A stretch of 45,059 bases of DNA from Nocardioidaceae bacterium. GTDB taxonomy: Bacteria > Actinomycetota > Actinomycetes > Propionibacteriales > Nocardioidaceae. The notes under the pieces are model-generated. The model did not search any database. It saw nothing but the letters and a program-made list of their open reading frames with translations, and was not told the DNA's origin. The position numbers and the translations under genes are program-made. Where the stretch lies: assembly GCA_025927955.1 (NCBI GenBank), contig JAICKK010000007.1, positions 1 to 45,059 of the forward strand, given 5' to 3'. Shown in pieces: positions 26,075 through 35,035 of the stretch. The first letter of the stretch is position 1. Each line of letters starts with the position of its first letter.

Positions 26075-28015
26075 TCATGGTGCAGCGGGTGGAGAGGCGG
26101 TCCCGGTCGATGTGTCCGGGGCTGCGCGGCGGCCCGGGATCAGGCGGGCCGAGTTCAGGATGAAGGCGGATTCGCTGCCGACGTGGACGATGGCGGCGAC
26201 AACCGGGCCGACGATGCCGACGGCGGCCAGGGCCATGCCGATGAGGTCCACGGTGATGGTGCCGACGAAGTTGGCCAGAACGATCCGTCGGGCTCGGCGG
26301 GCGACCTGCACGGTTCGGGTCAGGTCAGTCAGGTCGGCGGTGATCAGGATGACGTCGGCGGTCTCGCGGGCGATGTGGGTGCCGGTTCCCATGGCGATGC
26401 CGACATCGGCCTTGGCGAGGGACGGCGCGTCGTTGACCCCGTCCCCGACCATGGCCAGCCGGCGTCCGTCCGCGCGGAGGGCATCGATGCGATCGGCCTT
26501 GTCGGCGGGCAGCAGCTCGGCGTGGACCTCGCTGATGCCGACCTGCGCGGCAACGTCGACCGCGGTCGCGGCGGTGTCCCCGGTGACCATGACCAGGTGC
26601 AGCCCGAGCCCTCGCAGGTCGGCCACGCACTGGCGGGCGGTGGCGCGGACGGTGTCGGCCACCAGGATGCTACCGACGTAGCGGTCACCGACTGCGACGT
26701 GAACGGCGCTGTTCCCGCCGTCGGCGACACGGCCTGCGGTGTGGGCTTCCGGGACGAGGCGAGCGTTGCCCACCCGCACGACCTCGTCGCCGACGTGAGC
26801 GGTGACCCCGTAGCCCGGCTGGTAGTCGAAGCTGTCCGCATGACCAACGCGGAGCTCCCGGGTGGCGGCGTGATCGAGGATGGCGGTGCCGATCGGGTGC
26901 TCGGAATACCATTCGGCGCCCGCGGCTGCGGCCACCAGGTCGTCAGCGGTCACGCCGGCCGCGGGGCGTACCTCGGCGACGCGCAGGACGCCTGCGGTCA
27001 GCGTGCCGGTCTTGTCGAAGACCACCGTGTCGATCGTGGACAGTCGCTCCAGATGGGTGCCGGCCTTGATGAAGGCCCCGCCACGAGCGCACCGTCCGAT
27101 CGCGGCGAGCGCAGCCAGGGGAGTGCCGGCAGCGATCCCGCACGCACCGGCGACCACCACGACCGAGATCGTCGCCGACAGGTCCCGGGTGAGCGCATAC
27201 GTGAGCGCTGCGCCGGTCAGCGCGAGGTAGACCAGCCAGGCCGCGAACCGGTCGGCCCACCGCTGGGCCGGTGCCTGCGTGGACTGGGCGGCCCGCACGG
27301 TCTCCACGATCTGGCCGTAGGAGGACTCCTGTCCGACCCGTTCAGCCCGGACCTGCAGGGCCCCCACCTGGTTGACCGACCCGGCGAACACCGAGGCGCC
27401 GGTCTGGACGTCCACCGGCATCGACTCACCGGTGATCCGCGACTGGTCCAGGCTGGAGCTCCCGGCCACGACGGTTCCGTCAACCGGGACGCTACCGCCC
27501 GGGGAGACGACCACCACCTGCCCCGGGACCACCGACGACAACGGCACCGTCCGCAGTGCCGCGCCGTCGCGGACCTGGACCGTCGACGGCAGCAGCATCA
27601 TCAGGTCGGTGAGCGCGTCTCGGCCCCGATCCAGCGACAGGTCCTCCAGGATCTCCGCAGCCAGCACGAACGCGGTGATCAGCAGCGCCGTCGTCCAGGC
27701 ACCGATCGCCGCCGCCGCCGCGATGGCGATGAGCATCGAGAGCTCCATGCTCATCCGGTGAGCCCGCACGTCCTCCCAGGCCTCGGCCAGGATCGGCCAG
27801 CACCCCACGAGCAACCCGACCACCGCGATCGCGGCCAGCAGCGGCCAGGCCACGTCGACGGCCTCCAGGACCGCGGCACCCGCTGCGAACAGCGCCATCA
27901 TCACGGCACGAGCCAGGTCCTGCCGGTCCACCCGAGCCCACACCGACTCGTTGCGCACCCCAGCCGCGACCCCCGAGGCCGCCTCCTGGGTGGCCGAGCC
28001 CGTCGCCGCCATCAC
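26075..28015 (-). CDS. P1B-type metal-transporting ATPase, atypical motif
   Basis: 646-aa membrane P-type ATPase, probably exporting a transition metal. The catalytic parts are intact: TGES (195-198), phosphorylated Asp334 in DKTGTLT, the HP motif (373-374, SEHPIGTAIL) diagnostic of P1B pumps, and GDGVNDAPSL (524-533). No N-terminal metal-binding domain is present. In membrane helix 6, where P1B pumps carry CPC, SPC or TPC, this one reads AGACGIAAGTP: the Pro and first Cys are replaced and only Cys292 remains. Helix 8 has HVGSES. It is divergent from an NmtR-like nickel/cobalt sensor with an operator between, so Ni or Co is the likely substrate (inference). The start is GTG 28015 or ATG 28012; both lack a good ribosome site. 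Confidence 0.9.
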   Translation of the reverse strand: MMAATGSATQEAASGVAAGVRNESVWARVDRQDLARAVMMALFAAGAAVLEAVDVAWPLLAAIAVVGLLVGCWPILAEAWEDVRAHRMSMELSMLIAIAAAAAIGAWTTALLITAFVLAAEILEDLSLDRGRDALTDLMMLLPSTVQVRDGAALRTVPLSSVVPGQVVVVSPGGSVPVDGTVVAGSSSLDQSRITGESMPVDVQTGASVFAGSVNQVGALQVRAERVGQESSYGQIVETVRAAQSTQAPAQRWADRFAAWLVYLALTGAALTYALTRDLSATISVVVVAGACGIAAGTPLAALAAIGRCARGGAFIKAGTHLERLSTIDTVVFDKTGTLTAGVLRVAEVRPAAGVTADDLVAAAAGAEWYSEHPIGTAILDHAATRELRVGHADSFDYQPGYGVTAHVGDEVVRVGNARLVPEAHTAGRVADGGNSAVHVAVGDRYVGSILVADTVRATARQCVADLRGLGLHLVMVTGDTAATAVDVAAQVGISEVHAELLPADKADRIDALRADGRRLAMVGDGVNDAPSLAKADVGIAMGTGTHIARETADVILITADLTDLTRTVQVARRARRIVLANFVGTITVDLIGMALAAVGIVGPVVAAIVHVGSESAFILNSARLIPGRRAAPDTSTGTASPPAAP

Positions 28016-28144
28016 CGGTGGGTCCCGACGGCCGCTGCGTCGTACCTGGACCGCAGTCGGTCGAGCCGAGGAACGACGCCGACAGCGGTCGTCGAAGGCG
28101 GGGTCACCAAGCTCGCCAGCACTCCGTCACGATAACAGCACACA

Positions 28145-28158
28145 TGAAAAGGTATTCA
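28145..28158. promoter_or_regulatory. Putative NmtR operator
   Basis: TGAA-N6-TTCA inverted repeat (TGAAAAGGTATTCA) lies in the 171-bp divergent region between the ATPase and the sensor gene. It is AT-rich against its surroundings, like ArsR/SmtB-family 12-2-12 sites. It lies 15 bp upstream of the sensor gene -10 box, so binding could block that promoter. Confidence 0.6.
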
Positions 28159-28173
28159 CCCGTACCGCCTTGC

Positions 28174-28179
28174 TAGGCT
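28174..28179 (+). promoter_or_regulatory. -10 box of the NmtR-like gene, leaderless start
   Basis: TAGGCT lies 7 nt before the ATG at 28187 and no ribosome site is present, indicating a leaderless transcript. Confidence 0.6.
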
Positions 28180-28186
28180 GAGCGCC

Positions 28187-28546
28187 ATGGGTCACGGAGT
28201 GCGCGGCGAGGTCGGTCCGGCGGTGCTCGACGCGGCCACCGCCAGGACCGTGGCCGACACCCTGCAGGCCCTCACGACGCCCAGCCGGCTGCTCATCCTG
28301 GCCCGCCTGCGGCAGGGACCCGCGAGCGTCGGCGTGCTGGCCGACGCGGTCGGCATGGAGCAGTCGGCGGTGTCCCACCAGCTGCGGCTGCTGCGCCATC
28401 TCCGCCTCGTCGAGGGCGAACGCCACGGACGCAGCATCACCTACACGCTGTACGACGACCACGTCGCCCAGCTACTCGACCAGGCCGTCTACCACACCGA
28501 GCACCTGCGCCTGGGAGCCCGCGACCTCCCCGAACGAACCGGCTGA
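28187..28546 (+). CDS. nmtR: NmtR-like ArsR/SmtB nickel/cobalt sensor
   Basis: 119-aa winged-helix metal sensor that should repress the ATPase until metal binds. The whole protein closely follows Mycobacterium tuberculosis NmtR as I remember it: it starts MGHGV, then LQALTTPSRLLILARLR, GMEQSAVSHQLRLLRHL (recognition helix) and LYDDHVAQLLDQAVYHTEHL. The NmtR metal ligands are all present: the N-terminal Gly2 and His3, and Asp90, His92, His103 and His106 of the alpha-5 site. Leaderless start with an operator-like inverted repeat just upstream. In M. tuberculosis NmtR controls CtpJ, a P1B-4 pump; here the partner pump is of a different type. Confidence 0.92.
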   Translation: MGHGVRGEVGPAVLDAATARTVADTLQALTTPSRLLILARLRQGPASVGVLADAVGMEQSAVSHQLRLLRHLRLVEGERHGRSITYTLYDDHVAQLLDQAVYHTEHLRLGARDLPERTG

Positions 28547-28724
28547 CCTGCGTCCGTCCCCGGCGCGGAAGGATCCGCAACGCCGGTGGGGCGGGGCGAC
28601 GTCCGGGCACGGGTGCTGCTCACCCGCGGCGCTGTCTCGACGACCCCCAAGCCGGTGCCGCGGTTCATGCCCGACCACGAGCCCACCAGGCGCACAGACG
28701 CGGATGGCGGCCCGTCGACCGTGC

Positions 28725-29603
28725 CTACTTGATGCCGGTGTTGGCCACGCCTTGGGTGATCTGGCGCTGGAGGACCAGGAACACAGCCAGCAGCGGCAGG
28801 ATGCCCAGGACGGAGGAGGCCATGGTCTGCGCGTACTGGATGGCGGCGCCACCGATGAGGCCACTGAGGCCGACGGGGATGGTCTGGGACTTGGTCTGGG
28901 TCAGCACGAGAAGCGGCCACAAGAAGGCGTTCCACGAGGTGATGAAGGTGAGGATGGCGACGGCCGAGATGGCCGGCCGGCACAGCGGCATGCACACCTG
29001 GTAGTAGATCCGCCACCAGCTCGCGCCGTCGAGTCGGGCGGCTTCGATGAGCGCGACGGGAATGCCCTTGATGAACGCGTGGAAGACGAAGACGGCGACC
29101 GGGAGGGCCACGGCGGGCAGGATGATCCCCCAGTACGTGCCGAGAAGGTGAAGGGCGCGGAACTCCATGAACTGCGGCAGGACGAGCGCCTCGGTGGGCA
29201 GCATCAGTCCGGCGAGGATCACCGCGAAGACGGCGTGCTTGCCGCGGAAGTTGAGGTTCACCAGGGCGAAGGCCACCATCGAGCAGACGACGACGGTGAA
29301 GATGACCGCGAGCGTCGAGATGATGAAGCTGTTGACGTACCACCACCCGATGGCTGTCGAGTGCCATGCGGCCCTGTAGGCGTCGAGGTTCCAGTTGTTC
29401 GACCATGGTCTGGTCGGGTGTGCCGCGATCTCGCTGTCGGGGCGCAGAGAGGTGATCAGCGCCCACAGGAAGGGGACCAGCCAGATCAGCGCGAACAGGG
29501 TCAGGCAGGTGACGGCGAGACGGTTGAACAGCCCGCCGGCGTCCGTGCCGCGTCGGCGGCTGCTGCGCGAAGGGGTCCTGGAGGTGGCCACGGTGGCACT
29601 CAT
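28725..29603 (-). CDS. Carbohydrate ABC transporter permease (MalG type)
   Basis: 292-aa inner-membrane permease of a second CUT1 sugar importer. A Ser/Arg-rich cytoplasmic N-terminus precedes the first helix (LTLFALIWLVPFLWALI). The EAA loop reads EAARLDGASWWRIYYQVCMP. The ATG at 29603 has AAGGGAA upstream; longer frames are shadows. It is the last gene of the operon binding protein, MalF-type permease, this gene, 14 bp after the previous one. Substrate is presumably that of the divergently encoded GH2 glycosidase. As in the first locus, no ATPase gene is nearby. Confidence 0.93.
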   Translation of the reverse strand: MSATVATSRTPSRSSRRRGTDAGGLFNRLAVTCLTLFALIWLVPFLWALITSLRPDSEIAAHPTRPWSNNWNLDAYRAAWHSTAIGWWYVNSFIISTLAVIFTVVVCSMVAFALVNLNFRGKHAVFAVILAGLMLPTEALVLPQFMEFRALHLLGTYWGIILPAVALPVAVFVFHAFIKGIPVALIEAARLDGASWWRIYYQVCMPLCRPAISAVAILTFITSWNAFLWPLLVLTQTKSQTIPVGLSGLIGGAAIQYAQTMASSVLGILPLLAVFLVLQRQITQGVANTGIK

Positions 29604-29617
29604 GTTCTCGGTTCCCT

Positions 29618-30571
29618 TCAGGCGTTCGCGGCAGTGGCGGTGCGGCTTCGGCGGACGAGGAGCCACCCGGCGGAGACGGCGACGAGGATCACGAAGTAGA
29701 CCATCGTCGCGGCGGCCGCGTAGCCGCCCCGGTAGGACGTGAACCCGGTGTCGTAGATGTACTCGATGACGGGCCGCGTCGAGTAGTTGGGCCCCCCGGC
29801 GAGCAGGATGTAGATCTGGTCGAACACCTTGAGGGAGGCGAGGACCTGGAGGATCAGCACCAGGCTCATCGTCGGCCTCAGCAAGGGGATGGTGATCGAG
29901 CGGATCTGCTGCCACGGACCAGCGCCGTCGATGGAGGCGGCCTCGTAGACCTCCTCCGAGATGTCCTGGATGGCGGCGGTGTAGAGGATGAAGTTGAAGC
30001 CGAACGTCCACCACAGCGTGAGCAGCACGACGGCGAACCAGGCACCGGACGTGGTGCCCAGGAAGTTCGGGGCGGTCAGGCCGACCCACCCGAACGCGTT
30101 CGTGACCAAACCGGTCTGCGGCGTGTACATGAACGCGAAGATCAAGCAGACCGCCGACGACGGCACGACGTACGGCGCGAAGAACGCCAGTCGGAAGAAC
30201 CACCGGTTGTGGACCACCCGGGAGGCGAAGACCGCGAACAGGAGCGGCAGGAGGACCAGCAACGGGGTGGTGAGGAGAGTGAACAGCACCGAGTGCCACA
30301 TGGAGGCCCAGAAGTCTCCGTTGGACAGGACGGCTGCGTAGTTGGACAGCCCCACCCAGCTGCCCAGTCCGGACGTGACCGTGGTCGTGTTGAACAGGCT
30401 GATCACCAGGCCGATGAGCACGGGACCGATGAGGAAGGCGACGTAGAGGACGAGGAACGGAGTGGCGAACAGCCACCCCGACCGGTTCTCCCCGCCTTGT
30501 GCCTGCCCGGGTCTGCGGCGTACGTCGGTGTTGACCCCGGTGGCCGGTGCGGCCAGGGCGCTCGTCGTCAT
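29618..30571 (-). CDS. Sugar ABC transporter permease (MalF type)
   Basis: 317-aa permease partner. The first helix begins near residue 33 (WLFATPFLVLYVAFLIGPVL). The EAA loop is EAASIDGAGPWQQIRSITIP. The segment ASLKVFDQIYILLAGGP is typical of the CUT1 MalF-type subunit. It follows the binding-protein gene by 9 bp and precedes the MalG-type permease by 14 bp, a tight operon. Confidence 0.93.
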   Translation of the reverse strand: MTTSALAAPATGVNTDVRRRPGQAQGGENRSGWLFATPFLVLYVAFLIGPVLIGLVISLFNTTTVTSGLGSWVGLSNYAAVLSNGDFWASMWHSVLFTLLTTPLLVLLPLLFAVFASRVVHNRWFFRLAFFAPYVVPSSAVCLIFAFMYTPQTGLVTNAFGWVGLTAPNFLGTTSGAWFAVVLLTLWWTFGFNFILYTAAIQDISEEVYEAASIDGAGPWQQIRSITIPLLRPTMSLVLILQVLASLKVFDQIYILLAGGPNYSTRPVIEYIYDTGFTSYRGGYAAAATMVYFVILVAVSAGWLLVRRSRTATAANA

Positions 30572-30580
30572 CTCGGTCTC

Positions 30581-31930
30581 CTAGTCCACAGGCGGTCGAG
30601 CGGTCGAGAACTGCTTCAGGCTGGCGGTCATGGCGTCGACCCCGCTCTTCGGGCTGGTGTTGCCCGTCATGACGCTGGAGATGACCGAACCCATGGCCGT
30701 CTGGAAGTCCGAGCCCGCCCCGGTGTACCAGGCGACCGGGTCGTAGACGGCGTTGAACGCAGCCTGGATGTAGTTGCTCTGCGGCTTCTGGTGGAGGAAT
30801 GCCTTGCTTTGCTGCACCGGCAGCCAGGCAGGGATGTGACCACCGCCGGCCCAGATGGCGCTCTCGTTGAGCAGCCCCTTGATGAAGCGCACGCCGTCGG
30901 CCGACCGCTTCGCCGAACGTCCGGAGCTTCTCGGGACGATGAGCGAGTGAGAGTCCGCGTACGCGACCGGCTTGGGGCCCAGGATCGCGGGGAACGGGAC
31001 CACGTTGAAGTCGAGTGCCTTCCCGTTCGCCAACGTGACGCCTCGGTAGGTCGGGATCTGCCACTCGCCGTCGAAGAGGAACCCGACCTTGCCCTGGCTG
31101 AACAAGGTCGACGAGGTGGTGCTCGTGGCGTTCGACGGCATGAGCCCGAGCTTGCCGGTGAGGCTCTGCATGAAGGCGAACGTCTCCTCCATGGCGCTGC
31201 GGTCGATGGTCACCCGGGTGCCCTGGTCGGACACGATGGGGCCGGCCACGCCTCGGTACAGCATCGTGAAGAGACGCCAACACGTCGACGGGTCCGCCGT
31301 GATGGTGCACACGGCGCCGAACTCCCCGGAGGCGTCCTTCATCGCCTTGATGGCGTCGACGAAGTCGTTGCGGCCCTTCATCGGCTTGAGGTCGTCGCCG
31401 GCCTGGTTCAGCAGGCCCGCCTTCCTCGCCAACGCCACATTGTAGAACAGGACGAACGGGTGCGTGTCGAGGGGAACCGCGTAGACACGCCCGTTGACGG
31501 TGGCCTTGGACCACGCCGCCGGCGTGAACTTGTCCTGGGTGATGCCCGCAGAGGTGAACCGGCCACCGTCGACACGCTCCAGCAGCCCGGCCTGCGCCAG
31601 CAACGGCAACCGGGACAGGTGCGAGATCGCCACGTCCGGAGGGCGCCCGCTGGAGGCCGACAGCGCCAGCTTCGTGTAGTAGGGGTTTCCCCAGGAGAGC
31701 AAGGTGGCCTCGACCGAGATGCCGGTCGACTTCTGGAACTTGTCGACCATGGTGGCCATGTTGACGCCGTCCCCGCCGCCGAACAGGTGCCAGTAGATGA
31801 CGTCGGCGGTCGCTGGCTGACCACCGGTCAGGCTCGCCACCACCGGTGAGCCACACGCCGACATCGTGCTCGCGAGGGTGAGACCCGCGCCGGCGGCGAG
31901 GAACCGGCGACGCGACAGGGGCGTGGTCAT
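30581..31930 (-). CDS. Extracellular sugar-binding lipoprotein of ABC importer
   Basis: 449-aa solute-binding protein. The ATG at 31930 opens a signal peptide with twin arginines (SRRRFLAAGAG) and lipobox MSAC (Cys26), so it is a lipid-anchored, possibly Tat-exported receptor. The mature domain starts ADVIYWHLFGGGDG, with the family pattern KVGFLFDGEWQIPTY in the second half. Translation could start upstream to 32221, but that frame runs through both LacI operators and lacks a signal, so it is rejected. First gene of its operon, divergent from the GH2 glycosidase. Confidence 0.92.
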   Translation of the reverse strand: MTTPLSRRRFLAAGAGLTLASTMSACGSPVVASLTGGQPATADVIYWHLFGGGDGVNMATMVDKFQKSTGISVEATLLSWGNPYYTKLALSASSGRPPDVAISHLSRLPLLAQAGLLERVDGGRFTSAGITQDKFTPAAWSKATVNGRVYAVPLDTHPFVLFYNVALARKAGLLNQAGDDLKPMKGRNDFVDAIKAMKDASGEFGAVCTITADPSTCWRLFTMLYRGVAGPIVSDQGTRVTIDRSAMEETFAFMQSLTGKLGLMPSNATSTTSSTLFSQGKVGFLFDGEWQIPTYRGVTLANGKALDFNVVPFPAILGPKPVAYADSHSLIVPRSSGRSAKRSADGVRFIKGLLNESAIWAGGGHIPAWLPVQQSKAFLHQKPQSNYIQAAFNAVYDPVAWYTGAGSDFQTAMGSVISSVMTGNTSPKSGVDAMTASLKQFSTARPPVD

Positions 31931-31992
31931 GGGGCCGTCAGTCCCCCGACGCGCTGTGATGGGAGCCACATGCACGTGACTGTGACACACGG

Positions 31993-32008
31993 CTTTCATC
32001 GATGCAAG
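31993..32008. promoter_or_regulatory. LacI-type operator O1
   Basis: CTTTCATCGATGCAAG is a 16-bp palindrome with one mismatched pair, centred on TCGA. It lies about 63 bp before the binding-protein start on the minus strand. It shares the ATCGAT core with O2. Confidence 0.7.
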
Positions 32009-32060
32009 CATGGACCGGTGCACCCGGTCCACTCCCGTCAGCGAACTGCCCCGGCGGCCC

Positions 32061-32074
32061 TTGCATCGATGCAA
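32061..32074. promoter_or_regulatory. LacI-type operator O2
   Basis: TTGCATCGATGCAA is a perfect 14-bp palindrome, 55 bp before the GH2 start codon. Centres of O1 and O2 are 67 bp apart. A LacI-family regulator is encoded just beyond the GH2 gene. Confidence 0.8.
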
Positions 32075-32128
32075 CGGATCCCTGATGCTGATCCGGTCAG
32101 CCGCGCAGACGTGAAGGGGTGCCGATTC

Positions 32129-33994
32129 GTGAAGGCAACGCAGCAGGACGGCTCGTACCCGCGGCCGATGATGATGCGTGAGCAGTGGACCAGCCTGGTC
32201 GGCACGTGGGCCTTCGCTCATGACGACGCGGACGTGGGCCTGGCGGCGCGATGGTTCGAGCCGGCGGCCGGCGAACCGTTCTCGACGCGGATCCAGGTTC
32301 CCTTCCCGCCCGAGTCGCCCGCCTCAGGGATCGGCGCGCGCGGTTTTCACCCCGTCGTGTGGTACCGCCGGAGTCTCACGCAGGAGGACCTGGCCCTCGG
32401 AGCGGACGACGGTGCGCGCGTCCTGGTGCACTTCGGTGCCGTCGACTACCGCGCGCAGGTGTGGTTCGACGGTCAGCTCGTGGTCAGCCATGTCGGAGGT
32501 CAGACACCGTTCACGGCTGACGTCACCGACGCGATCGACCGTGGGGCGGCGGAGCACGTCCTGGTCGTCCGTGCGGAGGACCGCCCCGAGGACGCCGACC
32601 AGCCTCGTGGCAAGCAGGACTGGCGCGAGCAGCCGCACGGCATCTGGTACGAGCGCACCACCGGCATCTGGCAGACGGTGTGGCTCGAGACCGTGCCGGC
32701 CGACCACATCGTCGACGTCGCCTGGACTGCGGACCTCGCGGGAGGCCGGGTGCGGGGTGAGGTCACTCTCTCCCGGGCTCCGGCTGTTCCCCTGCTCCTG
32801 GAGCTGACCTTGCGTCTGGGTGACGAGGTGCTGGTCGGAGCCTCGTGCACGGTGTCCGGGCAGGTCACGGACGTCGAGGTCGCCGTCCCCGCCCTTCGCA
32901 ACGGCCAGGACCGCGCCCGCTTCCTGTGGACCCCGGAGACGCCCACCCTTGTCGACATCAGCGTCGAGGTGCGCGAGCAGGAGTCGGCGCGAGCGGTGGA
33001 CTCGGTGGCCAGCTACCTGGGTTTCCGCTCGGCGTCGGTAGGCGGTGGGTCGTTCCTGTTGAACGAACAGCCCTACTACCTGCGGTCCGTGCTCAACCAG
33101 GGCTACCGCCCCGACACGCACCTGGCGAACCGGGGCTCGAGCGAGCTTCGCGCCGAGGTGCAGCAGATCAAGGCGATGGGGTTCAACGCCGTCCGCATCC
33201 ACCAGAAGGCCGAGGACCCCGCCTTCCTGTTCTGGGCCGACCGTCTCGGACTCCTGGTGTGGGGTGAGACCGCCAGCGCCTACGCATTCTCGCCGAAGGC
33301 GGTCGCGCTGCTCACCTCGGAGTGGATGGAGCTCCTGCGGCGTGACCGCAGCCACCCGTGCGTGGTGACCTGGGTGCCGATCAACGAGAGCTGGGGCGTC
33401 CAGGACATCGCGGTCAGCTTCGCCCAGCAGCAGTTCGCCCAGGCGCTGACGAGCCTGACCCGAGCGCTGGACCCCAGCCGCCCCGTCCTGTCCAACGAGG
33501 GGTGGGAGCACGTCGACAGCGACATCTTGGGACTGCACGACTACACGGTCGACCCGGACAGGCTCGCCGCCCGCTACGCCACCAGGGACGCCGCTGTCGA
33601 CACCGTTCTGGCCGCACACGGGCCTCAAGGTCGACGACCGGTCCTCAGCGACCACCAGCGACGGGCATTCCTCGATGGGAACGCTCCCCTGATGATCACC
33701 GAGTTCGGCGGGATCTCCATGTCGAGCGACGAGGAGTCGTGGGGCTACGCGCAGGCGAGCTCGGCCTCGTCGTACGCCACCTTGCTCACCCACCTCTTCG
33801 GCGCCTTGAGAGCCAGCTCGCATCTCGCGGGGTTCTGCTACACGCAGTACATGGACACCGCTCAGGAGACGAACGGCCTGCTCTTCTCCGATGGCACGCC
33901 GAAGCTTCCCTTGGAGGCCGTTCGGCAGATCGTCACGGGGCTCAAGGACAGCCAAGGGCAGGCCGCAACGTCCACCGTCGGGTGGGTGGACTAG
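32129..33994 (+). CDS. GH2-family glycoside hydrolase
   Basis: 621-aa cytoplasmic glycosidase of the beta-galactosidase/beta-glucuronidase family. Domain order: N-terminal jelly roll (FHPVVWYRRSL, FGAVDYRAQVWFDGQLVVSH), an immunoglobulin-like domain, then the TIM barrel. The catalytic residues are visible: acid/base Glu420 in PINESWG and nucleophile Glu525 in ITEFGG. FNAVRIHQKAEDPAFLFWAD is the usual strand-2 region. I chose the GTG at 32129, with GAAGGGG 9 bp upstream; the longer frame to 31970 covers both operators. No signal peptide, so it likely acts on sugars brought in by the divergent importer. Exact sugar not readable. Confidence 0.92.
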   Translation: MKATQQDGSYPRPMMMREQWTSLVGTWAFAHDDADVGLAARWFEPAAGEPFSTRIQVPFPPESPASGIGARGFHPVVWYRRSLTQEDLALGADDGARVLVHFGAVDYRAQVWFDGQLVVSHVGGQTPFTADVTDAIDRGAAEHVLVVRAEDRPEDADQPRGKQDWREQPHGIWYERTTGIWQTVWLETVPADHIVDVAWTADLAGGRVRGEVTLSRAPAVPLLLELTLRLGDEVLVGASCTVSGQVTDVEVAVPALRNGQDRARFLWTPETPTLVDISVEVREQESARAVDSVASYLGFRSASVGGGSFLLNEQPYYLRSVLNQGYRPDTHLANRGSSELRAEVQQIKAMGFNAVRIHQKAEDPAFLFWADRLGLLVWGETASAYAFSPKAVALLTSEWMELLRRDRSHPCVVTWVPINESWGVQDIAVSFAQQQFAQALTSLTRALDPSRPVLSNEGWEHVDSDILGLHDYTVDPDRLAARYATRDAAVDTVLAAHGPQGRRPVLSDHQRRAFLDGNAPLMITEFGGISMSSDEESWGYAQASSASSYATLLTHLFGALRASSHLAGFCYTQYMDTAQETNGLLFSDGTPKLPLEAVRQIVTGLKDSQGQAATSTVGWVD

Positions 33995-34024
33995 GAGCTC
34001 GCACGACGCGGCCGCCCACCGGCA

Positions 34025-35035
34025 TCACCCGAGAGTGGACTCGCGCACGACCAGCCGGAACGGTGTCCACCGCTGGCGAGGCGGCAGTGGTCGGCCGCCT
34101 TCCCTGCGACGCGTGATCTGGTCTTCGAGGAGCGCAAGCGCGTCGTCGGCCAGCACCTCGAGGTCTGGCGCGATCGAGGTGAGCGACGGCGTCGTGTACG
34201 CGGCCTCGTCGATGTTGTCGATGCCCACGACCGCGACCTCGGAGGGAACCTTGATGCCGTGGTGCGAGAGCGCCCTGAGGGCGCCGACCGCCAGCGTGTC
34301 GTTGAACGCGAAGATGGCGTCGGGAATCCGCGGACCAGAGGCTGTCAGGACGGTCTCGACCGCCGAAGCACCTGTATGCCGCTCCCAGTCCGCGGTCTCC
34401 ACGACCGAGTGCGGCCGCAGTCCCACTCGCCCCAGAGTGGCGAGGAAGGCATCCTTCCGCATGACCGCCGCGGGAAGCGCCCTGTTCCAACCGACCGCCG
34501 CGATGTTCGTCCGGCCGATGTCGATCAAATGGTTCACCGCCGCTTGAGTAGCAGCGACGTTGTCGAGCCCCACATGGTCGAAGACCGTGGCGAGCCTGCT
34601 CTCCCCCAGCAGCACCAGCGGGAAGTCTCGTCGGGGCCGGAAGTCCTCCTCCCTGAGAGCCACCGGACTGACCAGCGCTCCATCGGCGAGATGGTTCCTA
34701 CCACCCTCGAGGACCTTCAGCTCTCGCTCACGGGATCCCTCGGTGACCTCGACCAGGACGGTCAGGCTTCGGCGGCCAGCCCCACGGACGACGGCGTCAG
34801 CGAGTTCGGCGAAGTAGGGAGCATGCAGCTCCGAGACCACCAACGCCACCATTCCGGTGCGTCCGGACTTCAGGCTGCGGGCGGCGGCGTTCATCTCATA
34901 CCCGAGCTCGTCGAGCGCCCGCTGCACCCGCTCACGCGTTGCCGGGCTGACGTGCTGGAAGCCGTTGACCACGTTCGACACCGTCCGCGCCGACACGCCA
35001 GCCAAGTCGGCTACATCCTGCATCCGCACAGCCAC
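34025..35035 (-). CDS. LacI-family transcriptional regulator
   Basis: 336-aa regulator with helix-turn-helix MQDVADLAGVSARTVSNVVN at the N-terminus, the hinge AARSLKSGRTG, and a sugar-binding core ending in VAVVGIDNIDEAAY and PSLTSIAPDLEVL. I chose the GTG at 35035 (GAGGTGG upstream); the frame stays open to 35155. It converges on the GH2 gene 30 bp away and is the likely binder of the two ATCGAT-centred operators in the divergent promoter. Inducer unknown. Confidence 0.92.
   Translation of the reverse strand: MAVRMQDVADLAGVSARTVSNVVNGFQHVSPATRERVQRALDELGYEMNAAARSLKSGRTGMVALVVSELHAPYFAELADAVVRGAGRRSLTVLVEVTEGSRERELKVLEGGRNHLADGALVSPVALREEDFRPRRDFPLVLLGESRLATVFDHVGLDNVAATQAAVNHLIDIGRTNIAAVGWNRALPAAVMRKDAFLATLGRVGLRPHSVVETADWERHTGASAVETVLTASGPRIPDAIFAFNDTLAVGALRALSHHGIKVPSEVAVVGIDNIDEAAYTTPSLTSIAPDLEVLADDALALLEDQITRRREGGRPLPPRQRWTPFRLVVRESTLG

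Noticed and set aside
28489-29466. 325-aa minus-strand frame overlapping the second MalG-type permease
   Set aside because: Out-of-frame shadow, basic and Pro-rich; the permease reading frame is clear.
31931-32128. Extensions of both the binding-protein frame (to 32221) and the GH2 frame (from 31970)
   Set aside because: Both run through the two operators in the divergent promoter region; internal starts have better signals.
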